From positions 1 to 8,056 of the forward strand of contig JANYKP010000442.1 in assembly GCA_025358195.1 (NCBI GenBank): a DNA stretch of 8,056 nt. Reading direction: 5' to 3'. Source of the stretch: Cyclobacteriaceae bacterium (GTDB lineage Bacteria > Bacteroidota > Bacteroidia > Cytophagales > Cyclobacteriaceae). Made by a program: the position numbers and the translations under genes. Of the stretch, positions 1-6,728 are shown piece by piece (the stretch's first letter is position 1; the number at the start of each line of letters is the position of its first letter). The notes under the pieces were generated by a model that saw only the letters and a list, made by a program, of their open reading frames with translations, was not told the origin of the DNA and made no database searches.

Positions 1-1
1 C

Positions 2-514
2 GTTCATTATAGTTTTCAACGAAGCAAGAAGTTAACCGAAGAAAAAAAATGGGTTATTAAAAACATATTGGTACAAATATCGGATTCCCTCGTGACAAAG
101 CTTTCTAAACACAGCAATGACCAGGCTGAACTTAGAAGTAACCTGACAGCGGCCTTCCAGTTCATTCAGGATCACAAAGAGGAAATTTCCACATCGGAAG
201 CGATGAAAATATTCCGGTTTATGAAGGATGTGCACACGACCATTGAAAACCTGATTGCCATCGATACGCACCGGACTCCCATTAGCCTGCGGGCATACTG
301 CCAGGTGTTCATTTATTTTTTCCCTGTTATTTATACTCCAGCGCTGCTCCACAGGCTGGAGCACAATTCTCCTGATTGGGTAGTCTACGTCCTCAGCATG
401 ATCACTGGCTTTATTCTTATTTCCTTGTTTAATGTTCAGGACGAAATGGAGCATCCGTTTGACCAGCAAGGTTTAGATGACATTCGGCTGTCAGAATTTA
501 AATTCGCCGGTTGA
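2..514 (+). CDS. C-terminal part of a membrane protein, possibly bestrophin-like (5' end outside window)
   Basis: The reading frame is open from the first bases of the window to the TGA at 512-514, so this is the 3' end of a longer gene; the TTG at 68 is only an internal candidate start. About 170 residues are visible. The first two thirds are hydrophilic and probably helical. Two hydrophobic segments follow (around YCQVFIYFFPVIYTPALL and WVVYVLSMITGFILISLF), and the tail carries the sequence NVQDEMEHPFDQQGLDDI. A QDExExPFD-type tail after the last membrane helix recalls bestrophin-like anion channel proteins and related Bacteroidota membrane proteins, but I assign this by memory of the motif only. 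The membrane location is well supported; the family is uncertain. A 77-base gap separates it from prfC, with no clear terminator in it. Confidence 0.6.
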   Translation, partial: VHYSFQRSKKLTEEKKWVIKNILVQISDSLVTKLSKHSNDQAELRSNLTAAFQFIQDHKEEISTSEAMKIFRFMKDVHTTIENLIAIDTHRTPISLRAYCQVFIYFFPVIYTPALLHRLEHNSPDWVVYVLSMITGFILISLFNVQDEMEHPFDQQGLDDIRLSEFKFAG

Positions 515-566
515 GCCTTTCCTAACAAGTATTTCGGTTGCATTAAGTTTTTACAGGGCGAATTTC

Positions 567-574
567 TAGCTTTG
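567..574 (+). promoter_or_regulatory. Candidate Bacteroidota -7 box upstream of prfC
   Basis: TAGCTTTG matches the Bacteroidota primary sigma factor -7 consensus TAnnTTTG exactly. It lies 17 bases before the prfC ATG, which would give a very short leader. The -33 element is poor: the nearest TTG (538-540) is 26 bases upstream, longer than the usual 19-21. It is a candidate only. Confidence 0.35.
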
Positions 575-591
575 CGACCTTATTTTTTTAA

Positions 592-2175
592 ATGTCAATC
601 GAACAGGAAATCGCCAAACGAAGAACCTTCGGAATCATCAGTCACCCTGATGCCGGCAAAACTACACTTACTGAAAAGCTTTTGCTGTTCGGCGGTGCGA
701 TTCAGAAGGCGGGGGCCGTAAAATCAAGCAAAATAAAGGACCACGCCCGCAGCGACTGGATGGAAATCGAAAAGCAACGGGGCATTTCCGTGGCGACTTC
801 TGTCATGGGATTTAATTATAAGGATATTAAAATCAATTTGCTCGACACCCCTGGTCACCAGGATTTTGCGGAAGACACCTATCGCACGCTCACTGCCGTT
901 GATAGTGTGATCATGGTGATTGATTGCGTGAAGGGAGTAGAAACGCAAACTGAGAAACTGATGGCAGTCTGCCGGATGCGCAATACACCCGTCATCTGTT
1001 TTATTAACAAGCTCGACCGCGAAGGCCGGGACCCATTTGACTTATTGGATGAAATTGAAGAAAAGCTGACGATCAAAGTCCGGCCGTTGAGCTGGCCGAT
1101 CAGCATGGGCAAGACATTTAAGGGCGTTTATAGTCTGTATGAGAAAAGTTTACATCTTTTCACTGCTAGCAAAACCGTGATTCAGGAAGGCATTCAAATA
1201 GATGATATCCATAGTGCTCGGTTGGATGAACTGGTAGGAGAAAATCATGCCCGTCAGTTGCGCGCCGATGTAGAGTTGATAGAAGGTGTCTACCCGGACT
1301 TTGAAGTTCAAGACTACCAGGCAGGAAAAGTAGCACCTGTTTTTTTTGGGAGTGCCGTGAATAATTTTGGTGTGCAAGAACTTCTCGATACGTTTATTCG
1401 AATTGCACCGACGCCTCCTCCCCGGGAGACTTCCGCTCGTGTCATCGCACCGGACGAAAAGAAATTTTCAGGCTTTATTTTTAAGATCCATGCCAACATG
1501 GACCCCAAGCATCGCAACCGTATTGCGTTTTTGCGCGTGTGTTCTGGCATGTTTGAGCGCGGCAATAATTATTTTCATGTGCGCCAGGATAAAAGTTTCC
1601 GGTTTTCTAATGCAACGGCATTTCTTGCACAAGATCGTGAGACGATTGATGAGGCATGGCCCGGTGACATTGTAGGAATTTACGATACCGGCAATTTGAA
1701 AATTGGGGACACACTCACGGAAGGAGAAAAGTACCAGTACACCGGTATCCCCAGTTTTTCTCCGGAGATTTTTAAAGAAGTGGTAAACAAAGACGCCATG
1801 AAGAGCAAGCAACTTGAAAAGGGATTGCTGCAATTGATGGAAGAAGGAGTTGCCCAGCTTTTCACATTCGATTTGGGCAAACGAAAAGTAATTGGCACCG
1901 TAGGCGCTCTACAGTTTGAGGTAATCCAATTCAGATTGAAGCATGAATACAGTGCTACCGTGGAATTCGTACCTCAAAATATTTATAAGGCGTGCTGGAT
2001 CAGCAGTGACAATGAAATGAAATTGCAGGAATTTATCAATTCAAAACTTCGGTACATCGCCCGTGACAAGGAGGGAAAACTGGTATTCATGGCAGAGTCA
2101 AAAGCCTGGTTGCAGATGGTTCAAGATAATTTTCCGGATATCCACTTTCATTTTACTTCTGAATTCAAAGATTAG
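592..2175 (+). CDS. prfC: Peptide chain release factor 3 (RF3)
   Basis: RF3 is a cytoplasmic translational GTPase that speeds removal of the class I release factors RF1 and RF2 from the ribosome after peptide release. The 527-residue product is close to the usual length of bacterial RF3 (E. coli 529). The GTPase motifs are all visible: P-loop SHPDAGKT at residues 17-24, switch I RGISVATSVM at 63-72, DTPGH at 85-89 and NKLD at 139-142. The order and wording of these motifs distinguish RF3 from EF-G and TypA/LepA. The C-terminal part reads as RF3 domains II and III, with no frame break. The start ATG follows a T-run with no Shine-Dalgarno site, as is normal in Bacteroidota. The gene appears monocistronic, with a candidate promoter before it and a candidate terminator after it. 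Confidence 0.97.
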   Translation: MSIEQEIAKRRTFGIISHPDAGKTTLTEKLLLFGGAIQKAGAVKSSKIKDHARSDWMEIEKQRGISVATSVMGFNYKDIKINLLDTPGHQDFAEDTYRTLTAVDSVIMVIDCVKGVETQTEKLMAVCRMRNTPVICFINKLDREGRDPFDLLDEIEEKLTIKVRPLSWPISMGKTFKGVYSLYEKSLHLFTASKTVIQEGIQIDDIHSARLDELVGENHARQLRADVELIEGVYPDFEVQDYQAGKVAPVFFGSAVNNFGVQELLDTFIRIAPTPPPRETSARVIAPDEKKFSGFIFKIHANMDPKHRNRIAFLRVCSGMFERGNNYFHVRQDKSFRFSNATAFLAQDRETIDEAWPGDIVGIYDTGNLKIGDTLTEGEKYQYTGIPSFSPEIFKEVVNKDAMKSKQLEKGLLQLMEEGVAQLFTFDLGKRKVIGTVGALQFEVIQFRLKHEYSATVEFVPQNIYKACWISSDNEMKLQEFINSKLRYIARDKEGKLVFMAESKAWLQMVQDNFPDIHFHFTSEFKD

Positions 2176-2230
2176 AACGACACGAGTGTTAGGTTAACCA
2201 CGAACGTATTTTTGACAAAAAAGCTTTAAT

Positions 2231-2252
2231 AACGTTGTGTTCAGCGTTTTTT
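2231..2252 (+). terminator. Candidate intrinsic terminator after prfC
   Basis: A 7-bp stem (2231-2237 with 2242-2248, including one G-U pair) closes a TGTT loop and runs directly into a T-run ending at 2252. It lies 56 bases after the prfC stop codon. The stem is short and only moderately GC-rich, so the efficiency is doubtful. The rest of the 183-base gap before the next gene is non-coding. It contains a GAACTTTG at 2337-2344, one base off the -7 consensus, which might serve the downstream operon. Confidence 0.45.
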
Positions 2253-2358
2253 GCGATCAACGGTTAAAAATGCACGATTAACTTAACACGAGGGCGATAC
2301 TTCTCTTTCCTTAGCGGGATAGCGTCTAAAAATTCTGAACTTTGTTTAAAATTATCCC

Positions 2359-3159
2359 ATGACTGAATCTTCCATCGGCCGTTACAAAAACCTGATTCGG
2401 CACATCCGCAACTGGTTGACGTATTTTAGCCAGAAAAGTTCTTCGGCATTTTCACCCGCACGCTTTACTACCCGCGGCACGCCACTCGTTTTTGATGTGC
2501 CAACCCGTGAATTGTATCTGGTGTTTAAAGAAATCTTTCTTAGCGATTTTTATTCCATCGACACCTGGGTAAGGCAGTTGCCAAAAAGTCCTGTGGTGGT
2601 GGATGTGGGTGCCAATGCCGGCTACTTCAATATGCTGTTGCTCTCGAAGCGGCCCGATGCAAACGTTTTTGCTTATGAACCAATTCAACATAACGTTGAA
2701 CTTTTTAAGAATAACCTGAGGCTTAACCCATCCATACAAGAGCAGGTGCATCTTCATCATCTGGCGGTCACCGGCCAGCCTGTTGAGTATATTGTATTAT
2801 ATAAAGAGGCAGACAGTGAGAACTCGGTGACGGCTTCTGTGTTTCAGGATTTTGAATCGCACAATTTGAAATCAGTTTCGGTGAAGGCGATTTCCCTGGC
2901 AAGGATCATGGAAGAAAATAAGCTGGAGCATATTGATTTTTTAAAACTGGATTGTGAAGGCAGCGAATATCCCATTGTGTACGATTCGCCCCGTGACATC
3001 TGGGAAAAAATCAAGTCCATTTTTCTTGAAGTCCATCCAATGGATACGGACAAAAGAAATTTTCAAGCCATGAACGAGTTTTTGATTTCAATAGGCTACC
3101 AGACTTCTTTCAAGCTGGCCAATAATGGATGCCATGCGCTGCATGCTCAACGGAAATGA
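2359..3159 (+). CDS. FkbM-family SAM-dependent methyltransferase
   Basis: The 266-residue product has the FkbM (Methyltransf_21) fold. Motif I VVVDVGANAGYF lies at residues 79-90 and binds S-adenosylmethionine; the acidic post-I segment FAYEPI is at 104-109; the family-typical DFLKLDCEGSEY is at 193-204. Members usually methylate hydroxyl groups on sugars, polyketides or other secondary metabolites, but the substrate cannot be read from this sequence. There is no signal peptide or membrane helix, so it should be cytosolic. The ATG lies in an AT-rich context. The stop TGA overlaps the ATG of the next gene (ATGA at 3156-3159), which suggests translational coupling with the pseudouridine synthase. 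No glycosyltransferase or biosynthetic cluster is nearby, so its pathway remains open. Confidence 0.9.
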   Translation: MTESSIGRYKNLIRHIRNWLTYFSQKSSSAFSPARFTTRGTPLVFDVPTRELYLVFKEIFLSDFYSIDTWVRQLPKSPVVVDVGANAGYFNMLLLSKRPDANVFAYEPIQHNVELFKNNLRLNPSIQEQVHLHHLAVTGQPVEYIVLYKEADSENSVTASVFQDFESHNLKSVSVKAISLARIMEENKLEHIDFLKLDCEGSEYPIVYDSPRDIWEKIKSIFLEVHPMDTDKRNFQAMNEFLISIGYQTSFKLANNGCHALHAQRK

Positions 3160-3839
3160 CCGGTTCACTGGATGTACTATTTGAAGACAATCACCTGCTC
3201 GCCATCAATAAGGCGTCTGGGATACTCGTACAGGGAGATGAAACCGGTGATAAACCGCTGGTTGAGATTTGCAAAGAGTACATCAAATCAAAGTATGGAA
3301 AGCCGGGTGAGGTTTTCTTAGGTGTGGTTCACCGCCTCGACCGACCGGTAAGTGGGGTAGTGGTTTTCGCCAGAACGTCAAAGGCGCTGACACGTATGAA
3401 CGAGCTTTTCCGCTTACGGGAAACACAAAAAATTTATTGGGCCATCACGGACCAAAAACCTTCTAAACCGGAAGGGACGCTCGTCCATTGGTTGAAAAAG
3501 GATGAAAAAAAAAATAAAACGACCGCCTACAAAAGGGATACGCCAGGAACACAGGCGTCCGAGCTCTCCTACAAGCTGATATCAAAAAGAAGTAATCGTT
3601 ACCTGATAGAGGTGCTTCCGGTTACCGGTAGACCCCACCAGATACGGGTTCAATTGGCCAGTATTGGATGCCCGATCGTAGGCGATCTGAAATATGGATC
3701 CATGTCGACAACCGGCGATGGCAGCATTGCCCTTCATGCCCGCCGACTCACATTTTTACATCCAGTTAAAAAGGAACTGACAACCATTCAGGCACCTTTA
3801 CCAAACAAAGAATGGTGGGGTGATTTTGAAACAAAATAA
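3156..3839 (+). CDS. RluA-family RNA pseudouridine synthase
   Basis: The enzyme isomerises specific uridines to pseudouridine in rRNA or tRNA. The 227-residue product carries the RluA catalytic signature GVVHRLDRPVSGVVVFART around residues 56-74; D62 in HRLD is the expected catalytic aspartate. The second family block, LPVTGRPHQIRVQLASIGCPIVGDLKYG, is at 154-181. There is no N-terminal S4 domain, so it is a short catalytic-core form rather than a full RluC or RluD; the exact target site cannot be assigned. I chose the ATG at 3156 because it forms an ATGA overlap with the preceding gene and begins just before the family core (SLDVLFEDNHLLAINKASG). An upstream in-frame ATG at 3129 would add nine residues that are merely the overlapping frame of the methyltransferase. 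Confidence 0.93.
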   Translation: MTGSLDVLFEDNHLLAINKASGILVQGDETGDKPLVEICKEYIKSKYGKPGEVFLGVVHRLDRPVSGVVVFARTSKALTRMNELFRLRETQKIYWAITDQKPSKPEGTLVHWLKKDEKKNKTTAYKRDTPGTQASELSYKLISKRSNRYLIEVLPVTGRPHQIRVQLASIGCPIVGDLKYGSMSTTGDGSIALHARRLTFLHPVKKELTTIQAPLPNKEWWGDFETK

Positions 3840-3868
3840 TTCTTATTTTCAAGCCTTTTATTACTACT

Positions 3869-4195
3869 GTGAATTGGATTGATAAACTTCAACACCGCTG
3901 GAAAGTAAAGAGCGCTTTTCAAGTCATTGTTATACTGACAGTATTTGCTTGCACCGGATTTACGGTTCTGTTTCTTAAGCGGCCCATATTTTCATACTTT
4001 TTTAATGATGGACCCATGCCGTTGTGGATCAGTGTTATTTATTATCTCTTGATTTTACCGATCTATAATATTTTCCTGTTGCTATACGGCTTTATTTTTG
4101 GCCAGTTCCGTTTCTTTTGGGACTTTGAGAAACGATTCCTCAATCGTATTTTTAGACCCACAAAAACCTTAAATTCTCACAATAATGAAAACTAA
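3869..4195 (+). CDS. Small two-helix membrane protein, DUF6787-like
   Basis: The product has 108 residues from a GTG start, 29 bases after the pseudouridine synthase. It begins with a basic amphipathic segment (NWIDKLQHRWKVKS), followed by two hydrophobic helices at about residues 16-36 and 54-76, and then the conserved-looking FGQFRFFWDFEKRF at 78-90 and a polar tail. The WKV near the N-terminus and the GQFRFF after the second helix fit my memory of the Bacteroidota DUF6787 family, which has no known function. Both ends are probably cytoplasmic by the positive-inside rule (inference). No ATG is available near the 5' end, so GTG is the best start. Its last 11 bases overlap the start of the lipoprotein gene, which implies co-transcription. 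Confidence 0.75.
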   Translation: MNWIDKLQHRWKVKSAFQVIVILTVFACTGFTVLFLKRPIFSYFFNDGPMPLWISVIYYLLILPIYNIFLLLYGFIFGQFRFFWDFEKRFLNRIFRPTKTLNSHNNEN

Positions 4196-4292
4196 AATAC
4201 TCGGCTTATTGGCGTTAATAGTATTAGCATCTTGCACCTCACCAAAATATTCGTATTATTTTGATCATTACAGCAACGCGGCTAAAAAATAG
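4185..4292 (+). CDS. 35-residue lipoprotein N-terminal fragment
   Basis: This is the reading frame exactly as it stands in the sequence. MKTK, a hydrophobic core and the lipobox LASC (cysteine 17) predict cleavage by signal peptidase II and lipidation. Only 19 residues would remain after cleavage, including the aromatic segment KYSYYFDHY. A stand-alone peptide of this kind is possible, but it is better read as the front part of the split gene at 4185-4693. It begins inside the last codons of the preceding membrane protein gene, overlapping by 11 bases. Confidence 0.6.
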   Translation: MKTKILGLLALIVLASCTSPKYSYYFDHYSNAAKK

Positions 4293-4693
4293 TCTCAACC
4301 AACAAAAAAACAACTTTGCTTCACACGGATTCTCAACTGCTGACAGCCGGCGTGGATGAGCAACCTGAAGTATTTTCAGAGGTGGCTGTGGAATCTGCTA
4401 CTCTATTGAAGAACACCTATCTGCAGATGACGAAGAAGGAACAAAAAGCGTTTCGCAATCATTTGAAGAAAGAAATCAAAACCCTTGTGAAGACAAAAAA
4501 GAAGGCTGGTTCCGTTGAGTCCATAGAAACTTCAAATGCGATGGATCACGATCTGAAATTAGCGGCCATTTTTGGAGCGATTGGTCTAGTGGGCCTGATT
4601 CTCAACTCTGTTTCAGTAGCATTTGGAATAATCGGTGGGATCGCTCTTATTGTTGGAGTAGTATTTTTAGTAATGTGGATTATCCGGCAGTAG
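4185..4693 (+). pseudogene. Frameshifted lipoprotein with C-terminal transmembrane segments
   Basis: Two frames appear to be one broken gene. Frame one (4185-4292) starts with ATG, encodes a lipoprotein signal ending LASC and stops at TAG 4290-4292, just after a run of six A (4284-4289). Frame two (open from 4286, read to TAG 4691-4693) has no ATG until 4427, though it encodes conserved-looking sequence before that. Adding one A to the run joins them into a 169-residue protein: lipobox cysteine at 17, a short linker, a low-complexity region, a basic block (TYLQMTKKEQKAFRNHLKKEIK), a segment NAMDHDLKLAAIF, and two closely spaced hydrophobic helices ending WIIRQ. This architecture resembles small Bacteroidota lipoproteins of unknown function. 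If not an assembly error, frame two could start at TTG 4316 or ATG 4427 as a separate membrane protein. The terminator at 4719 follows. Confidence 0.7.
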
Positions 4694-4718
4694 GATAGGG
4701 CCAAAATCGGAATTTCTT

Positions 4719-4748
4719 ATTAAAGGCCTGTATAGGCCTTTAATTTTT
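4719..4748 (+). terminator. Strong intrinsic terminator between convergent operons
   Basis: An 11-bp perfect stem (4719-4729 with 4734-4744) with core AAGGCC/GGCCTT and a GTAT loop is followed by a T-run through 4748. It lies 25 bases after the lipoprotein stop and points rightward. On the minus strand the hairpin is the same, but it is followed by an A/T-mixed tail without a T-run, so it would stop the atpDC transcript less efficiently, if at all. The remaining intergenic bases (4749-4825) show no gene. Confidence 0.9.
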
Positions 4749-4825
4749 ATAACATGTTTGAGGTGGTCTGCTGATTATCAATCTGGGCCCTATTCAGAGC
4801 ATCTTTATTTTGACTAGGATGATTA

Positions 4826-5071
4826 CTATTCTTTTACCCCATCCGCTAGGACGATCACTTTATTTTTCAACACTTCAACCACACCTCCCGTGATATTCAC
4901 GTGCTCACGACGGTCGTTGGTTTTATATTCAACGGTTCCCGCTTTCAGTAAGCTGATGAGTGGTGCGTGGTGGTTCATCACCTGAAAGGACCCGTCCGAG
5001 CCGGGAAAGGTGACGATGGACACGTCGCCTTCAAATAATTTTTTATCGGGTGTAATAATTTCTAAGTGCAT
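4826..5071 (-). CDS. atpC: ATP synthase F1 epsilon subunit, short form
   Basis: The epsilon subunit sits on the central stalk of F1 and links gamma to the membrane c-ring. The 81-residue product corresponds to the N-terminal beta-sandwich domain only: MHLEIITPDKKLFEGDV, then FPGSDGSFQVMNHHAPLISLLKAG, then the closing strands GGVVEVLKNKVIVLAD. The C-terminal helical hairpin found in E. coli epsilon (about 139 residues in total), which can inhibit ATP hydrolysis, is absent. Short epsilon subunits are common in Bacteroidota as I recall, so this is probably natural and not a truncation. It follows atpD by five bases, so the two are co-transcribed and probably translationally linked. Confidence 0.95.
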   Translation of the reverse strand: MHLEIITPDKKLFEGDVSIVTFPGSDGSFQVMNHHAPLISLLKAGTVEYKTNDRREHVNITGGVVEVLKNKVIVLADGVKE

Positions 5072-5076
5072 GTTGT

Positions 5077-6585
5077 TTATCCTTTCGCTTCTGCCATTAG
5101 CCGCTCACCCTTTTCAATTGCTTGCTCAATATTACCAACGAGGTTAAAGGCAGATTCAGGTAAATGGTCAAGTTCACCATCCATAATCATCGTGAATCCT
5201 TTGATCGTGTCTTTGATGTCCACAAGGGCACCTTTCAAGCCGGTAAAGGCTTCTGCTACGTGGAATGGCTGCGACAGGAATCGCTGCACACGTCGGGCAC
5301 GATACACGACTTGTTTGTCCTCATCGCTCAGTTCATCCATGCCGAGAATGGCGATGATGTCTTGAAGTTCTTTGTAGCGTTGTAAGATAGCCTTCACGCG
5401 CTGGGCGCAATTATAGTGTTCCTCACCGACGATATCGGCACGAAGGATGCGTGAGGTAGAATCAAGCGGATCTACGGCAGGATAAATACCTAATTCGGCG
5501 ATCTTGCGGCTCAACACTGTTGTGGCGTCAAGGTGAGAGAACGTGGTGGCCGGTGCCGGGTCGGTCAAGTCATCAGCGGGTACGTATACCGCTTGGACTG
5601 ATGTAATGGAACCGTTCTTGGTAGAGGTGATCCGCTCTTGCATTGCACCCATTTCGGAAGCAAGCGTTGGCTGATAACCCACCGCCGAAGGCATGCGGCC
5701 TAAGAGGGCTGACACTTCAGAACCAGCCTGGGTAAAACGGAAGATATTATCAATGAAGAAAAGAATGTCTTTGCCTTTGCCGGTGCCATCACCGTCGCGA
5801 AAATATTCAGCGAGGGTCAGACCAGACAGCGCCACGCGGGCACGAGCTCCAGGAGGTTCGTTCATCTGACCAAACACAAAAGTCGCTTTTGATTCTTTAA
5901 GTTTTGCCATGTCCACTTTTGAAAGATCCCAACCGCCGGCATGGATTGACTTTCTAAATTCATCGCCATAATCAACAATGCCCGCTTCGATCATCTCGCG
6001 AAGCAGGTCATTTCCTTCGCGTGTTCGTTCGCCTACACCCGCAAATACAGAAAGACCCGAATATGCTTTCGCAATGTTGTTAATCAATTCCTGAATCAGA
6101 ACTGTCTTACCAACCCCGGCGCCGCCAAACAAACCAATCTTACCACCCTTAGCGTACGGCTCGATCAAATCAATTACTTTAATCCCTGTAAATAGAACCT
6201 CTGTTGAAGTGGTGAGATCTTCGTATGCGGGTGCGGCGCGATGTATGGGAAGTCCGCGTTCGCCTTTAGGCTGCGGGATTCCATCAATGGCTTCCCCCAC
6301 GACATTAAACAAACGGCCTTTGATATCATCACCGATTGGCATCTGGATCGGCAAACCAGTATCCGTTACCCTCATCCCCCGAACCAATCCTTCCGTTCCA
6401 TCCATGGCTACCGTGCGTACACGGTCTTCGCCCAGGTGCTGCTGACATTCGAGAACGATGCGTGTTCCGTCAGATTTTGTAACGGTCATCGAGTCAAGAA
6501 TATTAGGGAGTTTTGTACCCGGTTCATCAAAGGCGACGTCCACTACGGGACCGATGACCTGAGTAATTCTACCAAAGTTTGCCAT
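5077..6585 (-). CDS. atpD: ATP synthase F1 catalytic beta subunit
   Basis: This is the catalytic subunit of the F1 sector, where ATP is made from ADP and phosphate as the gamma shaft rotates. The 502-residue product is complete. Visible motifs are Walker A GGAGVGKT at residues 154-161, the catalytic-glutamate segment GERTREGND at 185-193 (E186), ALSGLTLAEYFRD at 252-264, Walker B DILFFIDN at 273-280, PAVDPLDSTSRIL at 369-381, and DELSDED at 417-423, a variant of the DELSEED lever that contacts gamma and epsilon. A segment around 206-233 (HAGGWDLSKVDMAKLKES) is longer than in E. coli and is, as I recall, typical of Bacteroidota. The start ATG is preceded by a leader with its own promoter. The order atpD-atpC without atpA, atpG or the F0 genes shows that the ATP synthase genes are split in this genome. 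Confidence 0.98.
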   Translation of the reverse strand: MANFGRITQVIGPVVDVAFDEPGTKLPNILDSMTVTKSDGTRIVLECQQHLGEDRVRTVAMDGTEGLVRGMRVTDTGLPIQMPIGDDIKGRLFNVVGEAIDGIPQPKGERGLPIHRAAPAYEDLTTSTEVLFTGIKVIDLIEPYAKGGKIGLFGGAGVGKTVLIQELINNIAKAYSGLSVFAGVGERTREGNDLLREMIEAGIVDYGDEFRKSIHAGGWDLSKVDMAKLKESKATFVFGQMNEPPGARARVALSGLTLAEYFRDGDGTGKGKDILFFIDNIFRFTQAGSEVSALLGRMPSAVGYQPTLASEMGAMQERITSTKNGSITSVQAVYVPADDLTDPAPATTFSHLDATTVLSRKIAELGIYPAVDPLDSTSRILRADIVGEEHYNCAQRVKAILQRYKELQDIIAILGMDELSDEDKQVVYRARRVQRFLSQPFHVAEAFTGLKGALVDIKDTIKGFTMIMDGELDHLPESAFNLVGNIEQAIEKGERLMAEAKG

Positions 6586-6596
6586 GGAGGTGTATC

Positions 6597-6616
6597 GTTA
6601 GGTTAAGTTAGGTTGA
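6597..6616. repeat. Tandem 10-bp repeat in the atpD leader
   Basis: GTTAGGTTAA is followed directly by GTTAGGTTGA on the plus strand (9 of 10 identical). In the atpD mRNA this reads TCAACCTAAC then TTAACCTAAC, ending 11 bases before the start codon. It could bind a protein or regulate translation, but no known motif is recognised. Confidence 0.5.
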
Positions 6617-6633
6617 GCCTTAAAATCAGGCCA

Positions 6634-6664
6634 CAAAAGTAGCTTTCACGACCGGCATCGCCAA
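6634..6664 (-). promoter_or_regulatory. Bacteroidota-type promoter for atpD-atpC
   Basis: On the minus strand TTG (plus 6664-6662) is followed by a 20-base spacer and TACTTTTG (plus 6641-6634). Both elements match the Bacteroidota -33 TTG and -7 TAnnTTTG consensus with ideal spacing. Transcription would start near 6627, giving a leader of about 40 bases that contains the tandem 10-bp repeat. The position between the histidine kinase and atpD shows that atpDC need not depend on read-through from the kinase. Confidence 0.75.
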
Positions 6665-6728
6665 GGGGTGAACTCAGAAATACCGGAAATATTTGGACCC
6701 CTAAGTGCCTGTAAATCACGGTTAATGA

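Noticed and set aside
32..469. A 145-codon minus-strand frame opposite the left-edge membrane protein
   Set aside because: The plus-strand frame is open to the window edge and encodes membrane helices; the minus frame is low-complexity at its end (FFFFG) and has no recognisable features.
3129..3158. Upstream ATG start for the pseudouridine synthase
   Set aside because: The nine extra residues are only the out-of-frame reading of the methyltransferase end, and the ATGA start at 3156 fits the family better.
4695..4793. An 8-bp inverted repeat ATAGGGCC/GGCCCTAT flanking the intergenic terminator
   Set aside because: It is short, with 83 bases between the arms, no target duplication and no gene inside, so it is probably coincidental.
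6586..6593. The plus-strand sequence GGAGGTGT beside an ATG, like a strong Shine-Dalgarno site
   Set aside because: No plausible plus-strand gene follows. On the atpD mRNA it reads ACACCTCC, which equals the anti-Shine-Dalgarno sequence itself rather than a binding site for it. It is probably chance.
6241..6606. Plus-strand open frames of about 70-120 codons across the atpD region
   Set aside because: They lie antisense to a clearly conserved gene, show no domain or start context, and are shadows of its codon bias.
6664..6702. Inverted repeat AGGGGT/ACCCCT downstream of the kinase as a terminator
   Set aside because: The stem is six base pairs with a 27-base loop and no T-run in the kinase's direction.
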